Shown here piece after piece: positions 1 through 10,133 of a DNA stretch of 64,000 bases. The number at the start of each line of letters is the position of its first letter. The stretch's first letter is position 1. The stretch comes from DASQPA01 sp963757335. GTDB lineage: Bacteria; Acidobacteriota; Thermoanaerobaculia; Multivoradales; UBA5704. A program made the position numbers and the translations under genes. The notes under the pieces were generated by a model. It had not been told where the DNA came from. It did not search any database and saw only the letters and a program-made list of their open reading frames with translations. The DNA is taken from the NCBI GenBank assembly GCA_963757335.1, contig CAVWRJ010000008.1, forward strand, positions 62,001-126,000, given 5' to 3'.

Positions 1-1671
<1,671 letters not shown>

Positions 1672-1676
1672 ACGAG

Positions 1677-2795
1677 ATGGCGACGACGAAACGCGATTTT
1701 TACGAGGTCCTGGGGGTCGCCAAAACCGCGGCCGCCGGGGAGATCAAGGCGTCCTACCGCAAGCTCGCGGTGCAATACCACCCCGACCGCAACCCGGGCG
1801 ACGCGGTGGCGGAGGAGAAGTTCAAAGAGGCGGCGGAAGCCTACGCGGTGCTCTCCGACGCCGACAAAAGGGCGCGCTACGACCGCTTCGGCCACCAGGG
1901 GGTTTCCGGCGCCGGGGCGGGCGGCTTCGATCCGACGATCTTCGCCGACTTCTCGGACATCCTGGGCGACCTCTTCGGATTGGGGGGCGGGCGGCGGGGC
2001 GCGGCCCCCGGCGGCCCCACCCGCGGCGCCGACCTGCGCTACGACCTCACCTTGAGCTTCGAGGAGGCCGCCTTCGGCACCGACACGGTGCTCCGCATCC
2101 CGCGGCTCGAAACCTGCCCCAAGTGCTCGGGGTCGGGGAGCGCCAGCAACGCCAAGCCCGTCCCCTGCAGCGGCTGCGGCGGCCGCGGCCAGGTGCGCTT
2201 CAGCCAGGGCTTCTTCACCGTCGCCCGCACCTGCCCGCAGTGCAACGGCGAGGGCCAGGTGGTGAAGGACCCGTGCAAGGAGTGCCAGGGCCAGGGCTTG
2301 GTCGAGCGCGAGCGTTCGACCTCGGTCAAGATCCCGGCCGGGGTCGACACCGGGCAGCGCCTCCGCCTCTCGGGCGAGGGCGAGGGCGGCCGGCGGGGTG
2401 GCCCGACGGGCGACCTCTACGTCGTCATCCAGGTCAAACCGCACGAGCAGTTCCACCGCGAGGGCTCGACGGTCCTCTCGAAAGTGGGGATCTCCTACCC
2501 CCAGGCGGTGCTGGGGGCGAACGTCGAGGTCGAGACCATCCACGGCCACGCCACCCTGGAGGTCCCCCCCGGCACCGCCCACGGCAAGGACTTCCGCCTC
2601 CGCGGCCACGGCATCCCGCGCCTCGACGGCCACGGCAAGGGCGACCACGTGGCGGTCGTCGAGGTCGAGGTCCCCGAGCCGCGCGATCTCTCGGACGAGG
2701 AGGTCGAGCTGCTCCGGAAGCTCGCCGAGCTCTCGGGCAAGCCGGTCCGGGAGGAGCGGGGGCTGGTGGACCGGGTGAAGAATCTGTTCGCGTAG
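1677..2795 (+). CDS. dnaJ: Chaperone DnaJ (Hsp40)
   Basis: 372 aa, the usual DnaJ length. It has an N-terminal J domain with the HPD triad at residues 35-37, a Gly/Phe-rich stretch near 73-120, four CxxCxGxG zinc motifs (CPKCSGSG, CSGCGGRG, CPQCNGEG, CKECQGQG), then the two beta-rich substrate-binding domains. It stimulates DnaK ATPase and delivers clients. The ATG at 1677 is chosen because MATTKRDFYEVLGV aligns with the family start and an AAAGG lies 9 nt upstream; the open frame extends further 5' but only as a shadow of dnaK. The 5-bp gap to dnaK implies one transcript. Confidence 0.97.
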   Translation: MATTKRDFYEVLGVAKTAAAGEIKASYRKLAVQYHPDRNPGDAVAEEKFKEAAEAYAVLSDADKRARYDRFGHQGVSGAGAGGFDPTIFADFSDILGDLFGLGGGRRGAAPGGPTRGADLRYDLTLSFEEAAFGTDTVLRIPRLETCPKCSGSGSASNAKPVPCSGCGGRGQVRFSQGFFTVARTCPQCNGEGQVVKDPCKECQGQGLVERERSTSVKIPAGVDTGQRLRLSGEGEGGRRGGPTGDLYVVIQVKPHEQFHREGSTVLSKVGISYPQAVLGANVEVETIHGHATLEVPPGTAHGKDFRLRGHGIPRLDGHGKGDHVAVVEVEVPEPRDLSDEEVELLRKLAELSGKPVREERGLVDRVKNLFA

Positions 2796-2803
2796 GGGGG
2801 TGG

Positions 2804-4138
2804 TTGGACCTCTTCTTCAAGGACGGCGACGACTGTCCCCTCGTGGCCGCCCTCCAGCCGGAGGTGCTGACCTCCGGGGTCAACCTCTCGGTCAGCGCGC
2901 GGGACGAGATGTGCCGCCTCTTCCACTATGGCCGGGGGGAGGCCTGGGACCTGTCGCTCCACCTCTACCTCGACTCCGGGCGGAAGATCTGGCGCACCCT
3001 TCGCCAGGTCCTCCTCTGGCACTTCGGCGATCTCTCCCGAGTCGGGTCGCTCCTCGACTTCGCCGCCGGCTACGGCCGGGTCACCCGCTTCGCCGCCGCC
3101 GAACCCAATCTTCTTGCGGAGCGCATCTGGATGTCGGAGATTGACCCGGAGGCGGTGCGCTTCCAGGCGGCGACCTTCGGGGTCCATGGCCTCCTCTCGG
3201 CTCCCGACCCAGCGGCGTTCGCTCCCGGCCGGGAGTTCGACGCCATCCTCGTCTCCTCGCTCTTCACCCATCTCCCGGAGGAGCGCTTCGCGGCCTGGCT
3301 GGCGCGGCTCCTCGCCCTCGTCAAGCCCGGCGGTCTCCTGGCGTTCTCGGTCCACGACACCGCTCTTCTCGATGTCGCCGATGTCGCCGATGTCGCCGAC
3401 ACTGCGGGGGATGCAGCCTTCGTCTTCCGGGAGGAGAGCGAGAGCGGCTCGCTCGACGGCGCTGAGTACGGCTCGACCTGGGTGACGGAGGGCCACGTGC
3501 GGGCGCGGATCGCCGAGGCGGCCTCTCTGGGAGGCGTCTCCGGCGTGGGGGTGCACCGGATTCCCCGGGGGCTTGCCAACTACCAGGATCTCTATGTGGT
3601 GACCCGAGGCGCCGGGCGGGCGGCGGGGGGCGAGGGTGCCCTGGCAGCTCTCCGCGGCGGGGCCGAAGGGTTCGTCGAGAGCTGCTACCTCTCCGCCGCC
3701 CGCCGGCTGGCCCTCGGTGGCTGGGTGACCGACCGCTTCACCCGCCAGCCCCTCCGCGAGGTGCGGGTCCTCCTGGACGGCGAGCTCGCGGCGACCGCCG
3801 AGCTCTGGGACCGCCCCGAGATCGCCGAAGTCTTCCCTGGAGACGCCCGGGGCGGTCAGGGGTGGCGGGCGGAGGTGCCGCTCCCTCCCCGGCACTCGCT
3901 GGGGGAGATCGACCTCCGCCTCGTGGCGGTCGGCGCGGACGGCTTCGCGGTCCCCCTCTTCGCCGGCAGCGCCGAATCCGCTCTCGCCCGGATCGCCCTC
4001 TACCACGTCTTGAATCTGGGTCGGGAGAACGAGGCCTTGAAGGCGCGGCTCGCCGGCATGCGGGCGAGCCGGTTCTGGAAGATCCGGGATCGGTGGTTCG
4101 CGTTGAAGCGGTGGCTGCGGGTGACGGAGGAGGCGTAG
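2804..4138 (+). CDS. Class I SAM-dependent methyltransferase with C-terminal glycan-associated tail
   Basis: About 444 aa from a TTG preceded by a G-rich ribosome site; no ATG fits earlier in frame. Residues 83-92 read LLDFAAGYGR, a SAM-binding motif I, followed by an acidic motif (MSEIDPEAV) and the motif IV/V region FDAILVSSLFTHLPEE and VKPGGLLAF, typical of Methyltransf_25/12 enzymes. The C-terminal part ends with a FWKIRDRWFALKRWL helix seen in many glycosyltransferase-linked proteins, so the substrate may be a surface sugar; this is inference. It starts 8 bp after dnaJ and may be co-transcribed, although the functions look unrelated. Confidence 0.82.
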   Translation: MDLFFKDGDDCPLVAALQPEVLTSGVNLSVSARDEMCRLFHYGRGEAWDLSLHLYLDSGRKIWRTLRQVLLWHFGDLSRVGSLLDFAAGYGRVTRFAAAEPNLLAERIWMSEIDPEAVRFQAATFGVHGLLSAPDPAAFAPGREFDAILVSSLFTHLPEERFAAWLARLLALVKPGGLLAFSVHDTALLDVADVADVADTAGDAAFVFREESESGSLDGAEYGSTWVTEGHVRARIAEAASLGGVSGVGVHRIPRGLANYQDLYVVTRGAGRAAGGEGALAALRGGAEGFVESCYLSAARRLALGGWVTDRFTRQPLREVRVLLDGELAATAELWDRPEIAEVFPGDARGGQGWRAEVPLPPRHSLGEIDLRLVAVGADGFAVPLFAGSAESALARIALYHVLNLGRENEALKARLAGMRASRFWKIRDRWFALKRWLRVTEEA

Positions 4139-4272
4139 TCCGGCTTCGTGGCGGTGAGCGCACTAAGCTAGGTGTCCCGCCGGGGTTTGCTCCTGGCGCC
4201 CGAAACCGGATAAGCTTGCCGCATTGCGGCGTAAGACCGTCCCGAGCTGTTGAACGACCGAGGGCTCTTCCC

Positions 4273-5382
4273 ATGACCGAAACCATCCGCTTCTTCCTCC
4301 CCGGCCCGAGCTATGTGACGGAACACGTCCGGCAGGCCATGACCCTGCCCATGCAGGGCCATCGCTCGGCGCCTTTCAAGGCTCTGTACATCCAGCTCGT
4401 CGACCGTCTGCAGAAGGTGCTCCGCACCTCGGGCGATGTGATGATCGCGACCGGCAGCTCGACCCTCGTCATGGAGAGCGCCGTCCTCTCGACGGTCGAG
4501 AAGGACGTCCTGAACCTCACCAACGGCGCCTTTTCCGAGCGCTGGCACTCGATCAGCCGCTCGCTCGGCAAGTCGGCCGACAAGGTCGCCGCCCCCTGGG
4601 GGCAGGCGATCGACCCCGATCTGGTGCGGACCGCCCTCTCCCGCAAGCGCTACGAGGCGGTCACTCTGGTCCACAACGAGACCTCGACCGGCGTCATGAG
4701 CCCGCTCGAAGCGATCGCCAAGGTCGTGCGCGAGGAGAGCGACGCCCTGCTGCTCGTCGACACCGTCTCGTCGCTCGGCGGCGCGCCGATCGAGTCCGAG
4801 GGCTGGGGGATCGACGTGGTGCTCGCCGGCACCCAGAAGGCGCTCGCCCTGCCGCCGGGGATCGCCGTCTTCACTCTTTCCGAGCGGGCGGCCGAACGGG
4901 CCGCGAAGGTCCCGCACCGCGGCTTCTACACCGATCTTTTGCGCTACCGGGACAAGCACCGCGAGGGGGGCTTCATCACCACTCCCGCCATCTCGCTCCT
5001 CTACGCCCTCGACCGCCAGCTCGACGTCATGATGGTGGAGGGGATGGAGGCGCGCTGGGAACGCCATGTCCGCTGCGCCGAGAAGACCGCGGCCTGGGCG
5101 GCCCGGCACGGCTGCGAGTACGCCTCGGCGCCCGACGCCCGCTCGCGGACCGTGAGCTGCTTGAAAGCGCCGCAGGGAGTCGATCCGCAGGCGATCGTCA
5201 AGGGGCTCGCCGGCCGCGGCTACACGATCGGCGGCGGCTACGGCGACTGGAAGCCGACGACCTTCCGCATCGGGCACATGGGCGAGGTCCGCGAGAGCGA
5301 TCTGGACGGCCTGTTCACGGTGACCGACGAGATCCTTGAGACCCTCGTCACGGGCGCCGTGGCGCCGGCCGGGAGAGGATGA
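4273..5382 (+). CDS. Class V pyridoxal-phosphate aminotransferase, probable phosphoserine aminotransferase of the SGAT type
   Basis: 369 aa. It begins with the LPGPSYVTE motif of the serine:glyoxylate / alanine:glyoxylate family, has GSSTLVMESA and LVDTVSSLGG (PLP-binding Asp) and the Schiff-base lysine in GTQKALALPPG (K189). Its ATGA overlap with serA shows translational coupling, so the likely job is transamination of 3-phosphohydroxypyruvate in serine biosynthesis, replacing classical SerC. A serine-glyoxylate role is the alternative. The 134-bp gap upstream separates it from the dnaJ-methyltransferase group and probably contains its promoter. Confidence 0.88.
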   Translation: MTETIRFFLPGPSYVTEHVRQAMTLPMQGHRSAPFKALYIQLVDRLQKVLRTSGDVMIATGSSTLVMESAVLSTVEKDVLNLTNGAFSERWHSISRSLGKSADKVAAPWGQAIDPDLVRTALSRKRYEAVTLVHNETSTGVMSPLEAIAKVVREESDALLLVDTVSSLGGAPIESEGWGIDVVLAGTQKALALPPGIAVFTLSERAAERAAKVPHRGFYTDLLRYRDKHREGGFITTPAISLLYALDRQLDVMMVEGMEARWERHVRCAEKTAAWAARHGCEYASAPDARSRTVSCLKAPQGVDPQAIVKGLAGRGYTIGGGYGDWKPTTFRIGHMGEVRESDLDGLFTVTDEILETLVTGAVAPAGRG

Positions 5383-6977
5383 CGATGCCCCGCATCCTCA
5401 TCGCCGATCCGCTCGATCCCTCGGGGCTGGAGCTTCTCAAAGCCTCCGGGGTGGAGCTCCACCAGCTGACCGCCGACGAGCGCCCGCGCCTGAAGGAGCT
5501 GATCTCCGACTACGACGCCTTAGTCGTCCGCAGCATGACCAAGGTGACCGCCGAGCTTTTAGCCGCCGGCAAGAAGCTCAAGGTCGTGGGCCGGGCGGGA
5601 ATCGGGGTCGACAACGTCGACGTCGAGGCGGCGACCGAGCTCGGCATCCTCGTCGTCAACGCCCCCACGGCGAACCTGATGTCGGCGACCGAGCACACCT
5701 TCGCCCTCCTCTTGGCTCTCGCCCGGAAGGTCCCGGCCGCCGACGCCTCGATGAAGGCGGGGGAGTGGGACCGGAAGACGTTTCTGGGCGTCGAGCTGCA
5801 GGGGAAGACCCTCGGGGTCATCGGCTTCGGCCGCATCGGGCAGCGGGTGGCGGCGCGCGCCCGCGGCTTCGAGATGGAGGTCGTGGCGTTCGATCCGTTC
5901 TTAGACGAGCAGGCGGCGCGCAAGCTCGAAGTCGAGCTGCTGCCGATCGAGGCGCTCCTCGCCCGGGCCGACGTCATCACCCTCCACACGCCGTTGACCG
6001 AGCAGACCCGGAACCTCCTCTCCGCGGAGCGGATCGCCGGCATGAAGCCGGGGGCGCTCCTCATCAACTGCGGCCGCGGCGGGGTGGTGGACGAGGAAGC
6101 CCTCCTCGCCGCCCTCGATAGCGGCCACCTGGGCGGCGCCGGTCTGGACGTCTACGCCGAGGAGCCGCCGACCGACCTCCGCCTCGTCCGCCACCCGAAA
6201 GTGGTGGCGACGCCGCACATCGGCGCCCAGACCCGGGAGGCCCAGGAGCGGATCTCCAAAGAGACCGCGGAGATGCTCCTGGCCGCCCTCGCCGGGTCGC
6301 TCGCGGTGGCCGCCGTCAACCTCCCGTTCCGCCCCACCGGCAGCCGGGTCGAGCCCTACCTCGCCCTCGCCGAGAGCCTGGGTAGAATGGCGGGGCAGCT
6401 CCTCGGAGTTGCCCCGCAGCAGCTGGAGGTCGAGCTCTGGGGGATCGAGGAGGCCCACCGGGTGCCGGTCACGGTCGCGACCTTGAAAGGGGTGCTCGCG
6501 AACTTCCTGGGCGAGGGGGTCAACTACGTCAACGCCGACCGGCTCGCCGAGAGCCGCGGCATCCAGGTCGTGCGCTCGACCCACAGCGGCAGCGGCGACT
6601 ATCCCCACCTCGTCGGAGTGCGGCTTACAGGCGGCGGCAAGCGGGTGGAGCTCGACGGCGCGCTCTTCGGCGACCGCGACCCCCGGGTGGTCCGCTTCGG
6701 CGGCTTCCGCCTGGAGTTCCGGCCCGAGGGGAAGCTCCTCGTGCTGGAGAACCGCGACCTGCCCGGCGTCGTCGGCAAGCTCGGCTCCCTCCTGGGAGAG
6801 GCCGGGGTCAACATCGCCGACATCCACCTCGCCCGGCGCGAAGAGGAGCCCGGCGGCGGCGCCATGGCCCTCGCCGTCCTCCGCCTCGACCAGAACCCCC
6901 CGGACGAGGTGGTGACCCGCCTCCTCGCCATCCCCGAGGTCAAGAGCGCGCACCGGATCGATCTCGGCCGGCGTTGA
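5379..6977 (+). CDS. serA: D-3-phosphoglycerate dehydrogenase
   Basis: 532 aa, the long SerA form. It has an N-terminal catalytic half, the NAD-binding Rossmann motif LGVIGFGRIGQRVA, the 2-hydroxyacid dehydrogenase signatures LINCGRGGVVDEEAL and GLDVYAEEP, and the catalytic histidine in TPHIGAQT. An intervening allosteric substrate-binding domain follows, then a C-terminal ACT domain (VLENRDLPGVVGKLGSLL) for serine feedback. The enzyme oxidises 3-phosphoglycerate in the first step of serine synthesis. The ATG at 5379 overlaps the aminotransferase stop by 4 nt with GGGAGAG upstream; an ATG two codons later is possible. Confidence 0.97.
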   Translation: MTMPRILIADPLDPSGLELLKASGVELHQLTADERPRLKELISDYDALVVRSMTKVTAELLAAGKKLKVVGRAGIGVDNVDVEAATELGILVVNAPTANLMSATEHTFALLLALARKVPAADASMKAGEWDRKTFLGVELQGKTLGVIGFGRIGQRVAARARGFEMEVVAFDPFLDEQAARKLEVELLPIEALLARADVITLHTPLTEQTRNLLSAERIAGMKPGALLINCGRGGVVDEEALLAALDSGHLGGAGLDVYAEEPPTDLRLVRHPKVVATPHIGAQTREAQERISKETAEMLLAALAGSLAVAAVNLPFRPTGSRVEPYLALAESLGRMAGQLLGVAPQQLEVELWGIEEAHRVPVTVATLKGVLANFLGEGVNYVNADRLAESRGIQVVRSTHSGSGDYPHLVGVRLTGGGKRVELDGALFGDRDPRVVRFGGFRLEFRPEGKLLVLENRDLPGVVGKLGSLLGEAGVNIADIHLARREEEPGGGAMALAVLRLDQNPPDEVVTRLLAIPEVKSAHRIDLGRR

Positions 6978-6994
6978 GGTCAAAAACGCCCACT

Positions 6995-7076
6995 GGCTTC
7001 AAGTGGGTTCCGAGGACGGACGACTGGCTGCGCGAAGCGCCCGAAGGAGTCCGCCCGCAGGATCCCACTTGAAGCC
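6995..7076 (+). repeat. Interspersed stem-loop element, copy 1
   Basis: Perfect 13-bp arms GGCTTCAAGTGGG (6995-7007) and CCCACTTGAAGCC (7064-7076) enclose a conserved core. Within the core, CGGAC (7017-7021) pairs with GTCCG (7049-7053), and GCGC-GAA-GCGC forms a mini-hairpin. Three further copies occur in this window with different but still complementary arms. This copy starts 17 bp after the serA stop and could end or stabilise that transcript. Confidence 0.88.
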
Positions 7077-7095
7077 TACCGGGAGCCGGAACGAC

Positions 7096-7287
7096 TCAGC
7101 AGCAGACCGTGCGATCCGTGGCGCAGGCCATGCCCTTGCAGGTGCCGCAGGTCGCATCCGTGGCGCAGCTGGCGTTACAGCTACCGAAGTTTGAAATGCC
7201 GCCGGCCACGTCCTTGACGGCGAGGGCGTCCAGGTACCGCAGGGTCTCTTTCGTCAGCACGATCTTTTTGAACGTCTTCTTCTTCAT
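7096..7287 (-). CDS. Small precursor peptide with double-glycine leader, lanthipeptide-like, 7 Cys
   Basis: 63 aa. The N-terminal leader is lysine-rich with an IVLTKETLRYLDALAVKDV segment like the LxLxKETLRxL leaders of class I lanthipeptide / natural-product precursors, then VAGG, a double-Gly cleavage site. The core of about 30 residues is rich in Cys, Ser and Thr (GSCNASCATDATC ... TVCC). An AAGGAG ribosome site sits 6-7 nt before the ATG. It is presumably ribosomally made and exported or modified, but no lanthionine synthetase, C39 peptidase or transporter is visible nearby, so it looks like an orphan. Orientation is opposite to its neighbours. Confidence 0.75.
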   Translation of the reverse strand: MKKKTFKKIVLTKETLRYLDALAVKDVAGGISNFGSCNASCATDATCGTCKGMACATDRTVCC

Positions 7288-7437
7288 GGTTTCTCCTTCG
7301 TGGTAGGTGAGGCGCCACGTCCGTCGAGGCGCCGCTCTCCACCTCCCCTTGTAGCGGGGGGGCCGGCCGGAGGTCGATAGGCTGGAGAGGAGCGGCGGAT
7401 GAGCCGGAGCTGAGCTGTCGAGTACACTCCCTCCAGC

Positions 7438-8418
7438 ATGACCCCTTCTCGCCGGCCCCGGCCCCCCGCCAGCCTGTCGCTGGACCTGGACAACCTCTGG
7501 TCCTATTTGAAGATCCACGGCGACCGCGAGTGGGAATCCTTCCCTTCCTACCTGGACGTGATCGTCCCCCGGGTCCTCGCCTTTTTGGCCGCCCGCGGGC
7601 TCCGGATCACCTTTTTCGTCGTCGGGCAGGATGCCGCGAGAGAGGAGAACCGGGAGCCGCTCGCGGCCCTTGGGGCGGCGGGGCACGAGATCGGGAATCA
7701 CTCGTTCCGGCACGAGTCGTGGCTCCATCTCTACTCCGAGGCGGAGCTGGAGGAGGAGCTGGGGCGGGCGGAGGAGGCGATCGAGCGGGCCACCGGCCAG
7801 CGGCCGGCGGGGTTTCGCGGGCCGGGGTTCAGCCTCTCCGCCTCGACCCTCGCGGTTCTCGCCCGGCGGGGCTACCGCTATGACGCCAGCACCCTGCCGA
7901 CGTTTTTAGGACCGCTCGCGCGGGCTTACTACTTCCGTTCCGCAGGGCTGACGGCGGAAGAGCGGCGGCAGCGGAGCGTGCTTTTCGGCAAGTTCTCCGA
8001 GGGGCTGCGGCCGATCCGACCTTACCGTTGGCGAGTGGGAGAGGGGCGGCTGGTCGAGATCCCGGTCACGACGATGCCGATCCTGCGGACGCCGATCCAC
8101 TTGAGCTACGTGCTCTACCTGGACCTCGTCTCGCCGCTTTTGGGCCGGCTCTATTTCAACCACGCTTTAAGGCTCTGCCGGCTCTCCGGGGTACAGCCTT
8201 CGATCCTCCTCCATCCGCTCGATTTTCTCGGCTGCGACGACACCGAGGCGCTCTCCTTCTTCCCCGGCATGCGCCGGCCGAGCGCCTGGAAGCTCGCCCG
8301 GGTGAGCGAGCATCTGGCCAGCCTGGAGAGGTGGTTCGAGGTGGTCTCCATGGGTGAGCATGTCGAGCGCCTCGAGCGGGGCGCCCGGCTCCCCGAGCGC
8401 GAGCCGGTCTTCGCGTAG
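7438..8418 (+). CDS. Polysaccharide deacetylase (NodB homology domain)
   Basis: 326 aa with no obvious signal peptide. The SLDLDNLWSY start carries the catalytic/metal Asp pair, ITFFVVGQDA is the conserved beta strand, and HEIGNHSFRHESW gives the metal-binding His motif; FRGPGFSLS matches the R-x-P motif, and LLHPLDF supplies the C-terminal conserved His. It is expected to remove N- or O-acetyl groups from a polysaccharide. It is convergent with the leftward exopolysaccharide operon ending at 8445 and probably belongs to the same pathway. The 150-bp space upstream is shared with the divergent precursor peptide. Confidence 0.88.
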   Translation: MTPSRRPRPPASLSLDLDNLWSYLKIHGDREWESFPSYLDVIVPRVLAFLAARGLRITFFVVGQDAAREENREPLAALGAAGHEIGNHSFRHESWLHLYSEAELEEELGRAEEAIERATGQRPAGFRGPGFSLSASTLAVLARRGYRYDASTLPTFLGPLARAYYFRSAGLTAEERRQRSVLFGKFSEGLRPIRPYRWRVGEGRLVEIPVTTMPILRTPIHLSYVLYLDLVSPLLGRLYFNHALRLCRLSGVQPSILLHPLDFLGCDDTEALSFFPGMRRPSAWKLARVSEHLASLERWFEVVSMGEHVERLERGARLPEREPVFA

Positions 8419-8444
8419 GGGGGCGTAGCGGGGCCTAGCGCGGC

Positions 8445-10133
8445 CTAGCGCGGCGGCGGCAGGTCGGCGCCCAGCGAATGGCCGAGCCCCATCATGCCGA
8501 ACGCGAGCCGCCGCTCGGGGTTGGGATTCCTGAGGAGACTCCGATAGACGTCGAGCCGCACCCCGGCGAAGGCGGGCAGGTTGCTCTCGACGGGAAAGCT
8601 CTTTACCCGTAAGAAGCGCTCCGGATGAGCGGCGAGGGTCTGCCGGAGCCGGGTCGCCATGGGAATCTGGAAGACCACCTGGGGCTCTTCGACGACGAGG
8701 AGCTCCGGGTCGTAGCGGTAGAGAGTACTCAAAATTCCGTTCTCTCCCCCCGCATACTCCTGGTAGCCGCTCCGGGGGTCGTTCAAGACGCCGTAGAGAA
8801 GCTTGTCCCCGCGGAGCACCCAGAGCCGGCGGCCGGGGTCGTGCCGGCGAACTTGATAGATGAAGTCGCCGTTCAAAAAACCGTCCATGAAGGTGAAGCG
8901 GGAGGCATGGGTGTTGGCGACGACATAGCGCGCCGCCTCTTCATAGCCCCGGACATAGTGGACCGGGCTCCTCACGGCTCCCCAGAAGGCCACGCCGATC
9001 GCGGCACCGAGGATCGCGGCGAGCGCGGTTCGGCGCCGAGAAGCTTTAAACCAGCTCGCGATCCAGTCGGCGCCCTCGACGGCGAAGAGGGCGAAGGCCG
9101 GAATCCAGTAGATCGCATGCCGCGCCTGAAGCTCCGCGAGGGGGGTGAAGGCGAGATAGGTGGCGGCGGCGAGCGCGAGATAGGGCCAGCAGGCTCGGCG
9201 CCTCGCCGGCCGGGAGATGGCGACGACGAGGCCGATCAGACCCAGTCCGGCAGTGCGCAATCCGAGCGAACGGCCGAGATTCCGCGGATAGAAGGTGAGG
9301 GCGTTCAAGAGGTGACGGCCGGCTGAGGGGTCCGGGCCTTTCTGGGCGGTCACCAGGAGATGCGTCCGGCCGAACTCGGCGAGCATGGGCACATAGAGCG
9401 GCACCACGATCGCCAGGGCGAGGAGGGCCGCCAGCCAGACCTGGCGATGCCGGAGCACGTCGAAGCGCCGCAGCCCGAGGAGGGAGAGGAGGAAGAAGAG
9501 GAGCAGGAAGAAGCCGTCGAAGCGGGTGAGGGCGAAAGCGGCGGCCGCCGCCGCGGCGAGGAGGATGTCGCGGCGCCTTCCCAAGTCCAGGTAGAGGACG
9601 AAGAAGTAGACCGCTCCCAGCCCGAAGGCGAGAGCGGGCATCTCCAGCAGGACCTGATGGCTGAGCTCGAAGACCATGGGGGAGAGGCCGAAGAGGAGCA
9701 CCGCTGCCGCGGCGGCGAAGGTGCCGTGGGTGCGGCGGACGAGGAGAAAGAACCAGCTGAAGGCGAGGAAGGAGAAGAGCCCGAGGAGCGCCTTCGCCGC
9801 CAGGTACGAGGTGCCGAAGGCGAGCATGAAGACGCCGAGAACGCCGTGGAAGAGGGGGGGCCAGACCAGCAAGCCGAGCGCCGGATACTGGAGGTAGTAC
9901 TGGACCGTGTAGGCGCGGAGGTGGCCGAGGTGGCGGAAATGGCCGAGCGGCAGATCGAGGAGGAGGTCGTGGAAGAACACCCCGGTCATCACATGCCGGG
10001 TCTCGTCGTTGTTGAAGAAGGGCTCGCTCGATCGCCAGGCGATCGCCTGGGCGAGGCTGAGGACAAGGAGCGCGGCGCCAAACCAGACCCACGGATGGTC
10101 ACGGGACCGGGGCGCCGCGAGCGGTTCGTTCAC
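8445..10133 (-). CDS. GT39/ArnT-like integral membrane glycosyltransferase
   Basis: 562 aa with about ten hydrophobic segments. The first periplasmic loop has FFNNDETRHVMTG, the acidic DE motif of lipid-phosphosugar-dependent glycosyltransferases (GT39/PMT_2, DUF2029-like). The C-terminal 150 residues are a soluble periplasmic domain. Such enzymes transfer a sugar from polyprenyl-phosphate to glycan, lipid or protein on the outer face of the inner membrane. The GTG start overlaps the stop of the upstream FAD gene by 4 nt (GTGA), so it is the last gene of the leftward operon. Confidence 0.85.
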   Translation of the reverse strand: MNEPLAAPRSRDHPWVWFGAALLVLSLAQAIAWRSSEPFFNNDETRHVMTGVFFHDLLLDLPLGHFRHLGHLRAYTVQYYLQYPALGLLVWPPLFHGVLGVFMLAFGTSYLAAKALLGLFSFLAFSWFFLLVRRTHGTFAAAAAVLLFGLSPMVFELSHQVLLEMPALAFGLGAVYFFVLYLDLGRRRDILLAAAAAAAFALTRFDGFFLLLFFLLSLLGLRRFDVLRHRQVWLAALLALAIVVPLYVPMLAEFGRTHLLVTAQKGPDPSAGRHLLNALTFYPRNLGRSLGLRTAGLGLIGLVVAISRPARRRACWPYLALAAATYLAFTPLAELQARHAIYWIPAFALFAVEGADWIASWFKASRRRTALAAILGAAIGVAFWGAVRSPVHYVRGYEEAARYVVANTHASRFTFMDGFLNGDFIYQVRRHDPGRRLWVLRGDKLLYGVLNDPRSGYQEYAGGENGILSTLYRYDPELLVVEEPQVVFQIPMATRLRQTLAAHPERFLRVKSFPVESNLPAFAGVRLDVYRSLLRNPNPERRLAFGMMGLGHSLGADLPPPR

